This document shows, piece after piece, positions 49,677 through 60,642 of a stretch of DNA of 64,000 bases (the first letter of the stretch is position 1; each line of letters starts with the position of its first letter). The notes beneath the pieces are model-generated. The model was not told where the DNA came from and did no database searches. It was given only the letters and a program-made list of their open reading frames with translations. Source of the DNA: Eutreptiella sp. 'Long Island Sound 2002' (Eukaryota > Euglenozoa > Euglenophyceae > Eutreptiales > Eutreptiaceae). The translations under genes were made by a program, and so were the position numbers. The stretch is from contig OZ038381.1 of assembly GCA_964036045.1 (NCBI GenBank), positions 152,290,352 through 152,354,351 on the forward strand, in the 5' to 3' direction.

Positions 49677-50000
49677 ATGCCGATGACCCGGATAGAGCCG
49701 TACCGGCCGCCCCGCCCGACCATCAGGGAACTGATGGAGGGGCGGCCGGTGGGAGAGGACGGCAGGGGAGTGGCCCCGAAAGGGGTGTCCTTGGAGGCCG
49801 CCCAGGTCGGCCTACAGGTCGGAAGACAGGGCGGAGGCCCTGAGGCGCGTGAGGGCACGCGAGATACAACCATGGCGCGGAGACGACCAGCGGCGAGCAC
49901 ACGGAGCAGGAGAACAACACTAAGAGGGGGGGCAGGAGACAGAGGGGAGGGGAGGGCAGAGAGGAGAGGGAGCGGATACATGTACAGCAACACGGGCTAA
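49677..50000 (+). CDS. Small basic ORF a, first copy, 107 aa
   Basis: It starts MPMTRIEPYRPPRPTIREL. From AAQVGLQVGRQGGGPEAREG onward it is conserved in the second block (62829-63044), through ARRRPAASTRSRRTTLRG, to YMYSNTG and the same TAA. The TAA overlaps the next ATG (taaatg). The Arg/Gly-rich composition suggests nucleic-acid binding, but a chance frame in a duplicated block cannot be excluded, because only two copies exist. Confidence 0.3.
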   Translation: MPMTRIEPYRPPRPTIRELMEGRPVGEDGRGVAPKGVSLEAAQVGLQVGRQGGGPEAREGTRDTTMARRRPAASTRSRRTTLRGGAGDRGEGRAERRGSGYMYSNTG

Positions 50001-50258
50001 ATGGCTGGGTCGCCCGGCATGGCCGGGGACCGCCAAGGGCAACGCCACAGGATGGCGGAGGGACTGGATGTGAGCACCGAACAGAACCGAGACAGATGGT
50101 GGTGCAGAGATGTTGTGCGTGCATGCAGGGAGGAGGGAACCAAGCGGAAAAAAGCACGAAAAAAAAAGGGAAACAAACCTGGACAACAGCCCGCAGCACC
50201 ACAAGGAGGCGGGACAGAAAAGGACGAGTGGCTAGGGCCACGCACCGGCCCCAGGTGA
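50001..50258 (+). CDS. Small basic ORF b, first copy, 85 aa
   Basis: The ATG overlaps the stop of ORF a (taaatgg). It reads MAGSPGMAGDRQGQRHRMAE, EGLDVSTEQNRDRWWCRDVV and a Lys/Arg run. In the second copy (from 63045) the first 60 residues are the same apart from a few changes, but one extra G after the nine-A run shifts the frame, so the C-termini differ. Confidence 0.3.
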   Translation: MAGSPGMAGDRQGQRHRMAEGLDVSTEQNRDRWWCRDVVRACREEGTKRKKARKKKGNKPGQQPAAPQGGGTEKDEWLGPRTGPR

Positions 50259-50309
50259 CTAGGACAGCTAGGGAGACGGCACAGGAGAGAGGACCGGGGG
50301 CGGGAGGGG

Positions 50310-50850
50310 AGCGACCCGTGCTAGGCGCACAAAACGGTCCCCGGATGGATGAGGCTCCAGTGGGCCCGCGCCACAGGGTTGCTGGCGGCCTGGTGGGGTA
50401 TAAACACGGGAAGAGGGGTGGGATGGGGCCGCACGACAACCCAGGGGAATAGGCCGGGGCCGCGGCACGGGGGAAGGGGGAGGGAAGGGAGCGACCCGTG
50501 CTAGGCGCACGAAACGGTCCCCGGATGGATGAGGATCAAGTGGGCCCGCGCCACGGGGTTGCTGGCGGCCCGGTGGGGTATAAACACGGGATGAGGGATG
50601 GGATGGGGCCGCAAGGCAGCCCAGGGGATTAGGCCAGGGCCGCGGCACAGGGGAAACGGACGGGGGCGGGAAGGGAGCGACCCGTGCTAGGCGCACGAAA
50701 CGGTCCCCGGATGGCATAGACCCCAGTGGGCCAGCGCCACAGGGTAGCAGGCGACCCGGTGGGGTATAAACACGGGATGCAGGGACAAGGGGACGGGGCG
50801 GGGAAGGGCGTGTGGCTAGGGCCGCACAACGGCCCGAAGGGGTAGGGAGT
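50310..50850. repeat. Three tandem monomers of 179-186 bp with TATAAA, first copy
   Basis: agcgacccgtgctaggcgcac starts the units at about 50311, 50490 and 50676. Each has a gtggggTATAAAcacggg word (TATAAA at 50399, 50579 and 50765). The array resembles promoter monomers at the 5' end of some LINEs. Which strand, if any, is transcribed is unknown. Confidence 0.75.
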
Positions 50851-50956
50851 CCATGGGACGCTGGGAACGGGCCGGTGCCGGGATGAGGCAAAGGAGATTG
50901 GGACATGGGAAGGGCAGGGAGGCCGAAAGCGCCAAGCAACAGCCCCGTGGGATTGG

Positions 50957-51480
50957 GACACCAGTCGCCATGGAGTGGTGCACCATGGGCCAACCATGGG
51001 GAACCTGGCCACGGGAAGTCGGGAAAATGCCCTGAACTCCGGGACTTCCGTGAGGTGTCCGCAGGGGTGAGGGTTGACCTTGAAATCCCCGGGTCAATGG
51101 CCTGAGTACACGTAGGTTCACGCGTGAGCGGAACCAGGGGGAACTTGGAAAGGGTCGCCCCCTGGCCTCCAGCCGTGGATGGACGACAACCAAGTGCGTC
51201 CAGGAGCCGAGTGGGTACCCCAACCTGTGAGGGATGGGCAGAGGTGGAATGTGGTTGACAGAGAGAAATGCTCCGCTGTCGGCGAGGGCTATCCACAGGA
51301 AACCCGCCTGCAGGCGCCCAATAGGCTGTGCTAGGGGGGGGAGGTCGGGGGATCCTTCAAAGGGTGACCAGAAGGAGCTGAAACCGTGAGGGCAGCGACT
51401 GAAGGGAGCCTACCACCGGTCATGCCGCAAGGGAACCTGGTTGAAGTTCTCGGCCGTGAGGTGAGACAGGGGTCGCCAGA
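50957..51480. other. 0.5 kb unique sequence, no feature recognised
   Basis: Mixed composition, no ORF over about 75 codons with a motif and no repeat. It links the duplicated block to the telomere-like patch. Confidence 0.35.
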
Positions 51481-51506
51481 GTTTGAGGTTTAGGGTTTGA
51501 GGTTTG
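51481..51506. repeat. Telomere-like patch at the 3' end of LINE copy D
   Basis: gaggtttagggtttgaggtttg: degenerate TTTAGGG-type repeats directly next to the 3' terminus of the LINE block that starts at 51507. Confidence 0.6.
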
Positions 51507-52505
51507 ATTTTGCGGGTACTAGACGCCTTTCGGCCCCGGGGGACCACCTGGTCGGGCCAGGTGATATCCTCCCCACCGGTTCCTAGTGGGGGGCCCACCA
51601 AGACGCACCTCCTGCCTGGTGGCGGAGTCCTCGGGTTCACAGGGCTCGGAGCCCCGTCCCCCCCCGGCTTCCCCCTTTCGCCACTCCCCGGTCAGTGCAT
51701 CAATTCGCAGCCGTGGCTGCGGGCGCTTACCCACCGCGTCGCCCCCCTAATGCGTGGTCGCCCGGGGCGCCCGCGCCGCCGGGCCCGTGCTACTGGCTTG
51801 TCGCCAGTTGGACCTCCTTGGGCTGGCGCGGAGGCTGCCTGGCATAGGGGTTGGGGCGTGGCGCAGTGCGCCACTACTGCCTTGGCGGGTGCAGTGCCCC
51901 GTCCGTGTCTGCGCGGCGCTCGCGGCCGGTTCGGGGGGCTTGGGCCGGTACCTGGTGTTGTGTCTCTCCCGTTTCCCCCATTCTGCCCCGCGTGTCCCGC
52001 GCTGCGTGCCACGGGCCGTCCCGTCCTGGTGTCCCTTACCCTCGCTCGCTGATACGCCATTCGACGCGGTCTGCGCAATCCGCGTGCTCGGTCCGGTTGC
52101 CCTTCTGGTAGTCCCCGCGTGCCCTTTGTGTGTGTGTGCGCTCGCGCTCCCGCGGCGTCCGCTCCCCCTCCCACTTGGTGGTGTGGCCTGCCCACCTCAC
52201 GTGGTCCCGGCACTGGGCGCTGGTAGGGCCGTTCCACGTGGTCCAAGCCCCTCCGCGTGTCCTGCCCCGGTCCCTTGCTCCGTCTGGCGTGCTTCGGGGG
52301 GGGCAGTCCGGTCCCGGTTCCCCCCTACCTGGCTGTTGTTGCGAGGGGCGTCTGAGGTCAGGCGCTCCCCCTCCCCCGACTGCCCGCCCACTGGGCGGGC
52401 TGTTGGGGTCCGCTACCCACGTGCTGTGGGCGCGGGTGTGTGGGTGTGGGGGCCCAACACCGTTCCCTTGGCCTGCATGCCCTGTGGGGGCTGCGTGCCG
52501 CGGGG
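51507..52505 (-). mobile_element. LINE copy D, 3' terminal fragment
   Basis: This is the same 3' terminal block as 40199-41225, including the satellite-like unit at 52331-52505. Continuing right, the sequence passes directly into the 210-bp array without the G-rich region that follows in copy C. No ORF of the element is left. Confidence 0.75.
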
Positions 52506-55500
52506 GTGGTGTGGTGGGGGGGCGTTCCCGGGAGGGGGGGCCTGCCACTGTTGTGAGGGGCGTCTGGTGTCAGGCGCTGTCCCTCCCCCGACCGCCCGTC
52601 CTCTGGGCGGGCTGCCGGGGCCCCCTACCCACTGGCTGTGGGTGCGGGGGGCTGCGGGCGTGGGGACCCATCACCAACCCCACAGAGCGCGCTCTTGCGA
52701 GCTGGCTTTGCGCGCTGTGGGGGCGGCACGAGGGCGCCCAGGGGGCGGCGCCTCCTGCCTGGGTGTGGCACGTCCGGGGTTGGGCGCTCCCCCACCCCCG
52801 AGTGCCCGGTCTGTGGGCGGGCTGCCAGGGCCCACTACCCACTGGCTGTGGGTGCGGAGGGGTGCGGGCGTGGGGACCCGTCACCAGCCCCACAGCGCGC
52901 GCTCTTGCGTGCTGTGGGGGCGGCATGAGAGTGCCCGGGGGGGGCGCCTCTTGCCTGGGTGTGGGGCGTCCGGGGTCGGGCGCTCTCCCACCCCCGACTG
53001 CCCGCCCTCTGGGCAGGCTGCCGGGGCCCACTACCCACTGGCTGTGGGTGCGGGGGAGTGCGGGCGTGGGGACCCGTCACCAAACCGACAGCGCGCGCTC
53101 CTGCGAGCTGGCTTTGCGCGCTGTGGGGGCGGCATGAGGGTGCCCGGGGGGGGCGCCTCTTGCCTGGGTGTGGGGCGTCCGGGGTCGGGCGCTCTCCCAC
53201 CCCCGACTGCCCGCCCTCTGGGCGGGCTACCGGGGCCCACTACCCACTGGCTGTGGGTGCTGGGGGTTGCGGGCGTGGGGACCCGTCACCAGCCCCACAG
53301 CGCGCGCTTATGCGAGCTGGCTTTGCGCGCTGTGAGGGCGGCATGAGGGTGCCCTGGGGGGGGCGCCTCTTGCCTGGGTGTGGGGCGTCCGGGGTCGGGC
53401 GCTCTCCCACCCCCGACTGCCCGCCCTCTGGGCGGGCTGCCGGGGCTCACTACCCACTGGCTTTGGGTGCGGGGGGGTGCGGGCGTGGGGACCCGTCACC
53501 AACCCCACAGCGCGCGCTCTTGCGAGCTGGCTTTGCGCGCTGTGGGGGCGGCATGAGGATGCTCGGGGGGGGGCGCCTCCTGCCTGGGTGTGGGGCGTCC
53601 GGGGTCGGGCGCTCTCCCACCCCCGACTGCCCGCCCTCTGGGCAGGCTGCCGGGGCCCACTACCCACTGGCTGCGGGTGCGGGGGGGTGCGGGCGTGGGG
53701 GCTCGTCACCAACCCTACAGCGCGAGCTCTTTCGAGCTGGCTTTGCGCGCTGTGGGGGCGGCATGAGGGTGCCCGGGGGGGGGCGCCTCCTGCCTGGGTG
53801 TGGGGCGTCCACAGTCGGGCGCTCTCCCACCCCCGACTGCCCGCCCTCTGGGCAGGCTGCCGGGGCCCCCTACCCACTGGCTGCGGGTGCGGGGGGGTGC
53901 GGGCGTGGGGGCCCGTCACCAACCCTACAGCGCGAGTTCTTTCGAGCTGGCTTTGCGCGCTGTGGCAGCGGCATGAGGGTGCCCGGGGGGGCGCCTCTTG
54001 CCTGGGTGTGGGGAGTCCGGGGTCAGGCACTCTCCCACCCCCGGCTGCCCGCCCTCCGGGCGGGCTACCGGGGCCCACTACCCACTGGCTGTCGGTGCGC
54101 GGGGGTGCGGGTGTGGGGACCCGTCACCAACTCCACAGCGCGCGCTCTTTCGAGATGGCTTTGCGCGCTGTCGGGGCGGCACGAGGGCGCCTGGGGGGGG
54201 GCGCCTCCTGCCTGGGTGTGGGGCGTCCGGGGTCGGGCGCTCACCCACCCCCGACTGCCCGCCCTCCGGGCGGGCTGCCGGGGCCCACTACCCACTGGCT
54301 GTGGGTGCGGGGGAGTGCGGGCGTGGGGACCCGTCACCAACCCCACAGCGCGCGCCCTTCCGAGCTGGCTTTGCGCGCTGTGGGGGCGGCATGAGGGTGT
54401 CCGAGGGGGCGCCTCTTGCCTGGGTGTGGGGCGTCCGGGGTCGCGCGCTCTCCCGGACCCGACTGCCCGCCCTCTGGGCGGGCTGCCGGGGCCCACTACC
54501 CACTGGCTGTGGGTGCGGGGGGGTGCGGGCGTGGGGACCTGTCACCAACCCCACAGCGCGCGCTCTTTCGAGCTGGCTTTGCACTCTGTGGGGGCGGCAA
54601 GAGGGTGTCCGGGGGGGCGCCTCTTGCCTGGGTGTGGGGCGTCCAGGGTCGGGCGCTCTCCCACCCCCGACTGCCCGCCCTCTGGGCGGGCTGCCGGGGC
54701 CCACTACCCACTGGCTGTGGGTGCGGGCGTGGGGACCCGTCACCAACCCCACAGCGCGCGCTTTTTCGAGTTGGCTTTGCGCGCTGTGGGGGCGGCATGA
54801 GGGTGCCCGGGGGGGGGGGCCTCCTGCCTGGTTGTGGGGCGTCCGGGGTCGGGCGCTCTCCCACCCCCGACTGCCCGCCCTCTGGGCGGGCTGCCGGGGC
54901 CCACTACCCACTGGCTGTGGGTGCGGGGGGGTGCGGGCGTGGGGACCCGTCACAAACCCCACAGCGCGGGCTCTTGAGAGCTGGCTTTGCGCGCTATGGG
55001 GGCGACATGAGGGTGCCCGGGGGGGCGCCTCTTGCCTGGGTGTGGGGCGTCAGGGGTCGGGCGCTCTCCCATCCCCGACTGCCCGCCCTCTGGGCGGGCT
55101 GCCGGGGCCCACTATCCACTGGCTGTGGGAGCCAGGGGGTGCGGGCGTGGGGACCCGTCACCAACCCCACAGTGCGCGCTCTTTCGACCTTGCTTTGCGC
55201 GCTGTGGGGGCGGCACGAGGGCGCCGGGGGGGGGGGCGCCTCCTGCCTCAGTGTGGGGCGTCAGGGGTCGGGCGCTCTCCCACCCCCGACTGCCCGCCCT
55301 CTGGGCGGGCTGCCGGGGCCCACTACCCACTGGCTGTGGGTGCGGGGGGTGCGGGCGTTGGGACCCGTCACCAACCCCACAGCGCGCGCTCTTTCGAACT
55401 GGCTTTGCGCGCTGTGGGGGCGGCATGAGGGTGCCCGGGGGGAGGGGGGGCTCCTGCCTGGTTGTGGGGCGTCCGGGGTCGGGCGCTCTCCCACCCCCGA

Positions 55501-58500
55501 GTGCCCGCCCTCTGGGCGGGCTGCTGGGGCCCACTACCCACTGGCTGTGGGTGCGGGGGGGTGCGGGCGTGGGGACCCGTCACAAACCCCACAGTGCGCG
55601 CTCTTGCGAGCTGGCTTTGCGCGCTATGGGGGCCACATGAGGGTGCCCGGGGGGGCGCCTCTTGCCTGGGTGTTTGGGGCGTCCGGGGTCGGGCGCTCTC
55701 CCAACCCCGACTGCCCGCCCTCTGGGCGGGCTGCCGGGGCCCACTATCCACCGGCTGTGAGAGCCAGGGGGTGCGGGCGTGGGGACCTGTCACCAACCCC
55801 ACAGTGCGCGCTCTTTCGACCTTGCTTTGCGCGCTGTGGGGGCGGCTCGAGGGCGCCCGGGGAGGGGCGCCTCCTGCCTGGGTATGGGGTGTGCGGGGTC
55901 GGGCGCTCTCCCACCCCCGACTGCCCGCCCTCCTGGCGGGCTGCCGGGGCCCACTACCCACTGGCTGTGGGTGCGGGGGGGTGCCGGCCTGGGGACCCGT
56001 CACCAACCCCACAGCGCGCGCTCTCTCGAGATGGCTTTGCGCGCTGCCGGGGCGGCACAAGGGCGCCCAGGGGGGGGGCGCCTCCTGCCTGGGTGTGCGG
56101 CGTCCGGGGTCGGGCGCTCTCCCACCCCCGACTGCCCGCCCTATGGGCGGGCTGCTGGGGCCCACTACCCACTGGGTGTGGGTGCGGGGGGTGCGCGCGT
56201 GGGGACCCGTCACCAACCCCACAGCGCGCGCTCTTTCGAACTGGCTTTGCGCGCTGTGGGGGCGGCACGAGGGCGCCCGGGGGGGGGGGGCGCCTCCTGC
56301 CCAGGTGTGGGGCGTCCGGGGTCCGGCGCTCTCCCACCCCCGACTGCCCGCCCTCTGGGCGGGCTGCCGGGGCCCACTACCCACTGGCTGTGGGTGCGGG
56401 GGGGTGCGGGCGGGGGGACCCGTCACAAACCCCACAGTGCGCGCTCTTGCGAGCTGGCTTTGCGCGCTATGGGGGCCACATGAGGGTGCCCGGGGGGGCG
56501 CCTCTTGCGTGGGTGTTTGGAGCGTCCGGGGTCGGGCGCTCTCCGACCCCCGACTGCCCGCCCTCTGGGCGGGCTGCCGGGGCCCACTACCCACTGGCTG
56601 TGGGTGCCCGGTGGTGCGGGTGTGGGGACCCGTCACGAACCCCACAGCGCGCGCTCTTTCGGGTTGGCTTTGCGCGCTGTGGGGGCGGCACGAGGGCGCC
56701 TGGGGGGGGCGCCTCCTGCCTGGGTGTGGGGCGTCCGGGGTCGGGCTCTCTCCCACCAACGACTGCCCGCCCTCTGGGCGGGCTGCGGGGGCCCACTACC
56801 CACTGGCTGTGGGTGCGGGGGGGTGCGGGCGTGGGGACCCGTCACCAACCCCACAGCGCGCGCTCTTTCGAGCTGGCTTTGCGCGCTGTGGGGGCGGCAT
56901 GAGGGTGCCCGGGGGGGGGGGGGACTCCTGCCTGGTTGTGGGGCGTCCGGGGTCGGGCGCTCTCCCACCCCCGACTGCCCGCCCTCTGGGCGGGCTGCTG
57001 GGGCCCACTACCCACTGGCTGTGGGTGCGGGGGGGTGCGGGCGTGGGGACCCGTCACCAACCCCACAGCGCGCGCTCTTGCGAGCTGGCTTTGCGCGCTA
57101 TGGGGGCCACATGAGGGTGCCCGGGGGGGCGCCTCTTGCCTGGGTGTGGGGCGTCCGGGGTCGGGCGCTCTCCCAACCCCGACTGCCCGCCCTCTGGGCG
57201 GGCTGCCGGGGCCCACTATCCACCGGCTGTGAGAGCCAGGGGGTGCGGGCGTGGGGACCCGTCACCAACCCCACAGCGCGCGCTCTTTCGGGTTGGCTTT
57301 GCGCGCTGTCGGGGCGGCACGAGGGCGCCCGGGGGGGGCGCCTCCTGCCTGGGTGTGGGGCGTCCGGGGTCGGGCTCTCTCCCACCAACGACTGCCCGCC
57401 CTCTGGGCGGGCTGCGGGGGCCCACTACCCACTGGCTGCGGGTGCGGGGGGGTGCGGGCGTGGGGACCCGTCACCAACCCCACAGCGCGCGCTCTTTCGA
57501 GCTGGCTTTGCGCGCTGTGGGGGCGGCACGAGGGCGCCCGGGGGGGGGCGCCTCCTGCCTGGGTCTGGGGCGTCCGGGGTCGGGCGCTCTCCCACCCCCG
57601 ACTGCCCGCCCTCTGGGCGGGCTGTCGGGGCCCACTACCCACTGGCTGTGGGTGCGGGGGGATGCGGGCGTGGGGACCCGTCACCAACCCCACAGCGCGA
57701 GCTCTTTCGAGCTGGCTTTGCGCGCTGTGGGGGCGGCAGGAGGGCGTCCAGGGGGGGGGCACCTCCTGCCTGGGTGTGGCGCGTACGGGGTCGGGCGCTC
57801 TCCCACCCCCGACTGCCCGCCCTCTGGGCGGGCTGCCGGGGCCCACTACCCACTGGCTGTGGGTGCGGGGAGGCGCGGGCGTGGGGACCCGTCACCAACC
57901 CCACAGCGCGCGCTCTTGCGAGCTGGCTTTGCGCGCTGTGGGGGCGGCATGAGGGTGCCCTGGGGGGCGCCACTTGCCTGGGTGAGGGGCGTCCGGAGTC
58001 GGGCGCTCTCCTACCCCCGACTGCCCGCCCTCTCGGCGGGCTGCAGGGGCCCACTACCCACTGGATGTGGGTGCGGGGGGCTGCGGGCGTGGGGACCCGT
58101 CACCAACCCCACAGCGCGCGCTCTCTCGAGCTGGCTTTGCGCGCTGTGGGGGCGGCATGACGGTGCCCGGGGGGGGGGGGGCTCCTGCCTGGTTGTGGGG
58201 CGTCCGGGGGGGGGGGGCGCCTCCTGCCCGGGTGTGGGGCGTCCGGGGTCCGGCGCTCTCCCACCCCCGACTGCCCGCCCTCTGGGCGGGCTGCCGGGGC
58301 CCACTACCCACTGGCTGTGGGTGCGGGGGGGTGCGGGCGTGGGGACCCGTCACCAACCCCACAGCGCGTGCTCTTTCGAGCTGGCTTTGCGCGCTGTGGG
58401 GGCGGCACAAGAGCGCCCAGGAGGGGGCCACATGAGGGTGCCCGGGGGGGCGCCTCTTTCCTGGGTGTTTGGGGCGTCCGGGGTCGGGCGCTCTCCGACC

Positions 58501-60575
58501 CCCGACTGCCCGCCCTCTGGGCGGGCTGCCGGGGCCCACTACCCAATGGCTGTGGGTGCTGGGGGGTGCGGGCGTGGGGACCCGTCACCAACCCCACAGC
58601 GCGCGCTCTTTCGGGTTGGCTTTGCGCGCTGTGGGGGCGGCACGAGGGCGCCCGGGGGGGGCGCCTCCTGCCTGGGTGTGGGGCGTCCGGGGTCGGGCTC
58701 TCTCCCACCAACGACTGCCCGCCCTCTGGGCGGGCTGCGGGGGTTCACTACCCACTGGCTGTGGGTGCGGGGGGGTGCGGGCGTGGGGACCCGTCACCAA
58801 CCCCACAGCGCGTGCTCTTTCGAGCTGGCTTTGCGCGCTGTGGGGGCGGCACAAGAGCGCCCAGGAGGGGGCGCCTCCTGCCTGGGTGTGGGGTGTCCGG
58901 GGTCGGGCGCTCTCCCGTCCCCGACTGCCCGCCCTATGGGCGGGCTGCCGGGGCCCACTACCCACTGCCTGTGGATGCGGGGGGGTGCGGGCGTGGGGAC
59001 CCGTCACCAATCCCACAGCGTGCGCTCTTTCGAGCTGGCTTTGCGCGCTGTTGAGGCGGCACGAGGGCGCCCGGGGGGGGGGCGCCTCCTGCCCGGGTGT
59101 GGGGCGTCCGGCATCCGGCGCTCTCCGACCCCCGACTGCCCGCCCTCTGGGCGGGCTGCCGGGGCCCACTACCCACTGGCTGTGGGTGCGGGGGGGTGCG
59201 GGCGTGGGGACCCGTCACCAACCCCACAGCGCGCGCTCTTTCGAGCTGGCTTTGCGCGCTGTGGGGGCGGCATGACGGTGCCCGGGGGGGCGCGTCCTCC
59301 CTGGGTGTGGGGCGTCCGGGGTTGGGCGCTCTCCGACCCCCGACTGCCCGCCCTCTGGGCGGGCTGCCGGGGCCCACTACCCACTGGCTGTGGGTGCTGG
59401 GGGGTGCGGGCGTGGGGACCCGTCACCAACCCCACAGCGCGCGCTCTTTCGACCTTGCTTTGCGCGCTGTGGGGGCGGCACGAGGGCGCCCGGGGGGGGC
59501 GCCTCCTGCCTGGGTGTGGGGCGTCCGGGGTCGGGCGCTCTCCCACCAACGACTGCCCGCCCTCTTGGCGGGCTGCGGGGGCCCACTACCCACTGGCTGC
59601 GGGTGCGGGGGGGTGCGGGCGTGGGGACCCGTCACCAACCCCACAGCGCGCGCTCTTTCGAGCTGGCTTTGCGCGCTGTGGGGGCGGCACGAGGGCGCCC
59701 GGGGGGGGGCGCCTCCTGCCTGGGTGTGGGGCGTCCGGGGTCGGGCGCTCTCCCACCCCCGACTGCCCGCCCTCTGGGCGGGCTGTCGGGGCCCACTACC
59801 CACTGGCTGTGGGTGCGGGGGGATGCGGGCGTGGGGACCCGTCACCAACCCCACAGCGCGAGCTCTTTCGAGCTGGCTTTGCGCGCTGTGGGGGCGGCAG
59901 GAGGGCGTCCGGGGGGGGGCACCTCCTGCCTGGGTGTGGCGCGTACGGGGTCGGGCGCTCTCCCACCCCCGACTGCCCGCCCTCTGGGCGGGCTGCCGGG
60001 GCCCACTACCCACTGGCTGTGGGTGCGGGGAGGCGCGGGCGTGGGGACCCGTCACCAACCCCACAGCGCGCGCTCTTGCGAGCTGGCTTTGCGCGCTGTG
60101 GGGGCGGCATGAGGGTGCCCTGGGGGGCGCCACTTGCCTGGGTGAGGGGCGTCCGGAGTCGGGCGCTCTCCTACCCCCGACTGCCCGCCCTCTCGCCGGG
60201 CTGCAGGGGCCCACTACCCACTGGATGTGGGTGCGGGGGGCTGCGGGCGTGGGGACCCGTCACCAACCCCACAGCGCGCGCTCTCTCGAGCTGGCTTTGC
60301 GCGCTGTGGGGGCGGCATGACGGTGCCCGGGGGGGGGGGGCTCCTGCCTGGTTGTGGGGGGTCCGGGGTCGGGCGCTCTCCCACCCCCGACTGCCCGCCC
60401 TCTGGGCGGGCTTCCGGGGCCGACTACCCAGTGGCTCTGGGTGCGGGGGGGCGCGGGCGTGGGAACCCGTCACCAACCCCACAGCGCGCACTCTTGCCTG
60501 GGTGTGGGGTGTCCGGGGTCGGGCGCTCTCCCAACCCCGACGGCCCGCCCTTCGGGCGGGCTGCCGGGCTGCCGT
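52506..60575. repeat. Satellite 2: about 38 units of a 210-bp repeat
   Basis: The word gactgcccgccctctgggcgg recurs with a 210-bp period (positions 53206, 53416, 53626 and 53836 for actgc, and onward). Units differ by a few percent and by lengths of G-runs. The first unit (52506-52710) is intermediate between satellite 1 and satellite 2. Each unit has three to four hairpins, the strongest a 13-bp perfect stem (56849-56861 with 56881-56893 in one unit). A block of about 0.9 kb (about 57.3-58.2 kb) is repeated 2,160 bp further on. Because 210 is divisible by 3 and the DNA is GC-rich, frames of hundreds of codons run through it on both strands. Confidence 0.95.
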
Positions 60576-60642
60576 GCGTGTGCGTGCCCTGCTTGGCCGG
60601 GTCGGGCGGGCCGGCCTCCCGGGCGCGTTTTAGTGCGCCTCA
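60576..60642. other. Junction between satellite 2 and the adenine-free region
   Basis: The last partial satellite unit ends after gggcgggctgccgggctgcc. A short unrelated segment follows before adenine nearly vanishes from the plus strand. Confidence 0.4.

Larger units (their letters stand above)
49737..50956 (+). repeat. 1.2-kb block, first copy of a direct repeat spaced by 13.04 kb
   Basis: This matches 62783-64000 base for base with few changes, starting at gaggggcggccgg. It contains small ORFs a and b and three 180-bp monomers. The second copy runs off the window, so the true length is unknown. Confidence 0.9.

Noticed and set aside
52506-60575. CRISPR-like appearance (regular repeats with palindromes)
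   Set aside because: Units are 210 bp with no unique spacers, no cas genes, and the context is a eukaryotic retrotransposon cluster.
57136-60633. 1,165-codon frame and many others of 200-830 codons over satellite 2
   Set aside because: The repeat length (210 bp) is divisible by three and the DNA is over 75% GC, so frames stay open on both strands and in several phases at once. No phase shows codon-position constraint.
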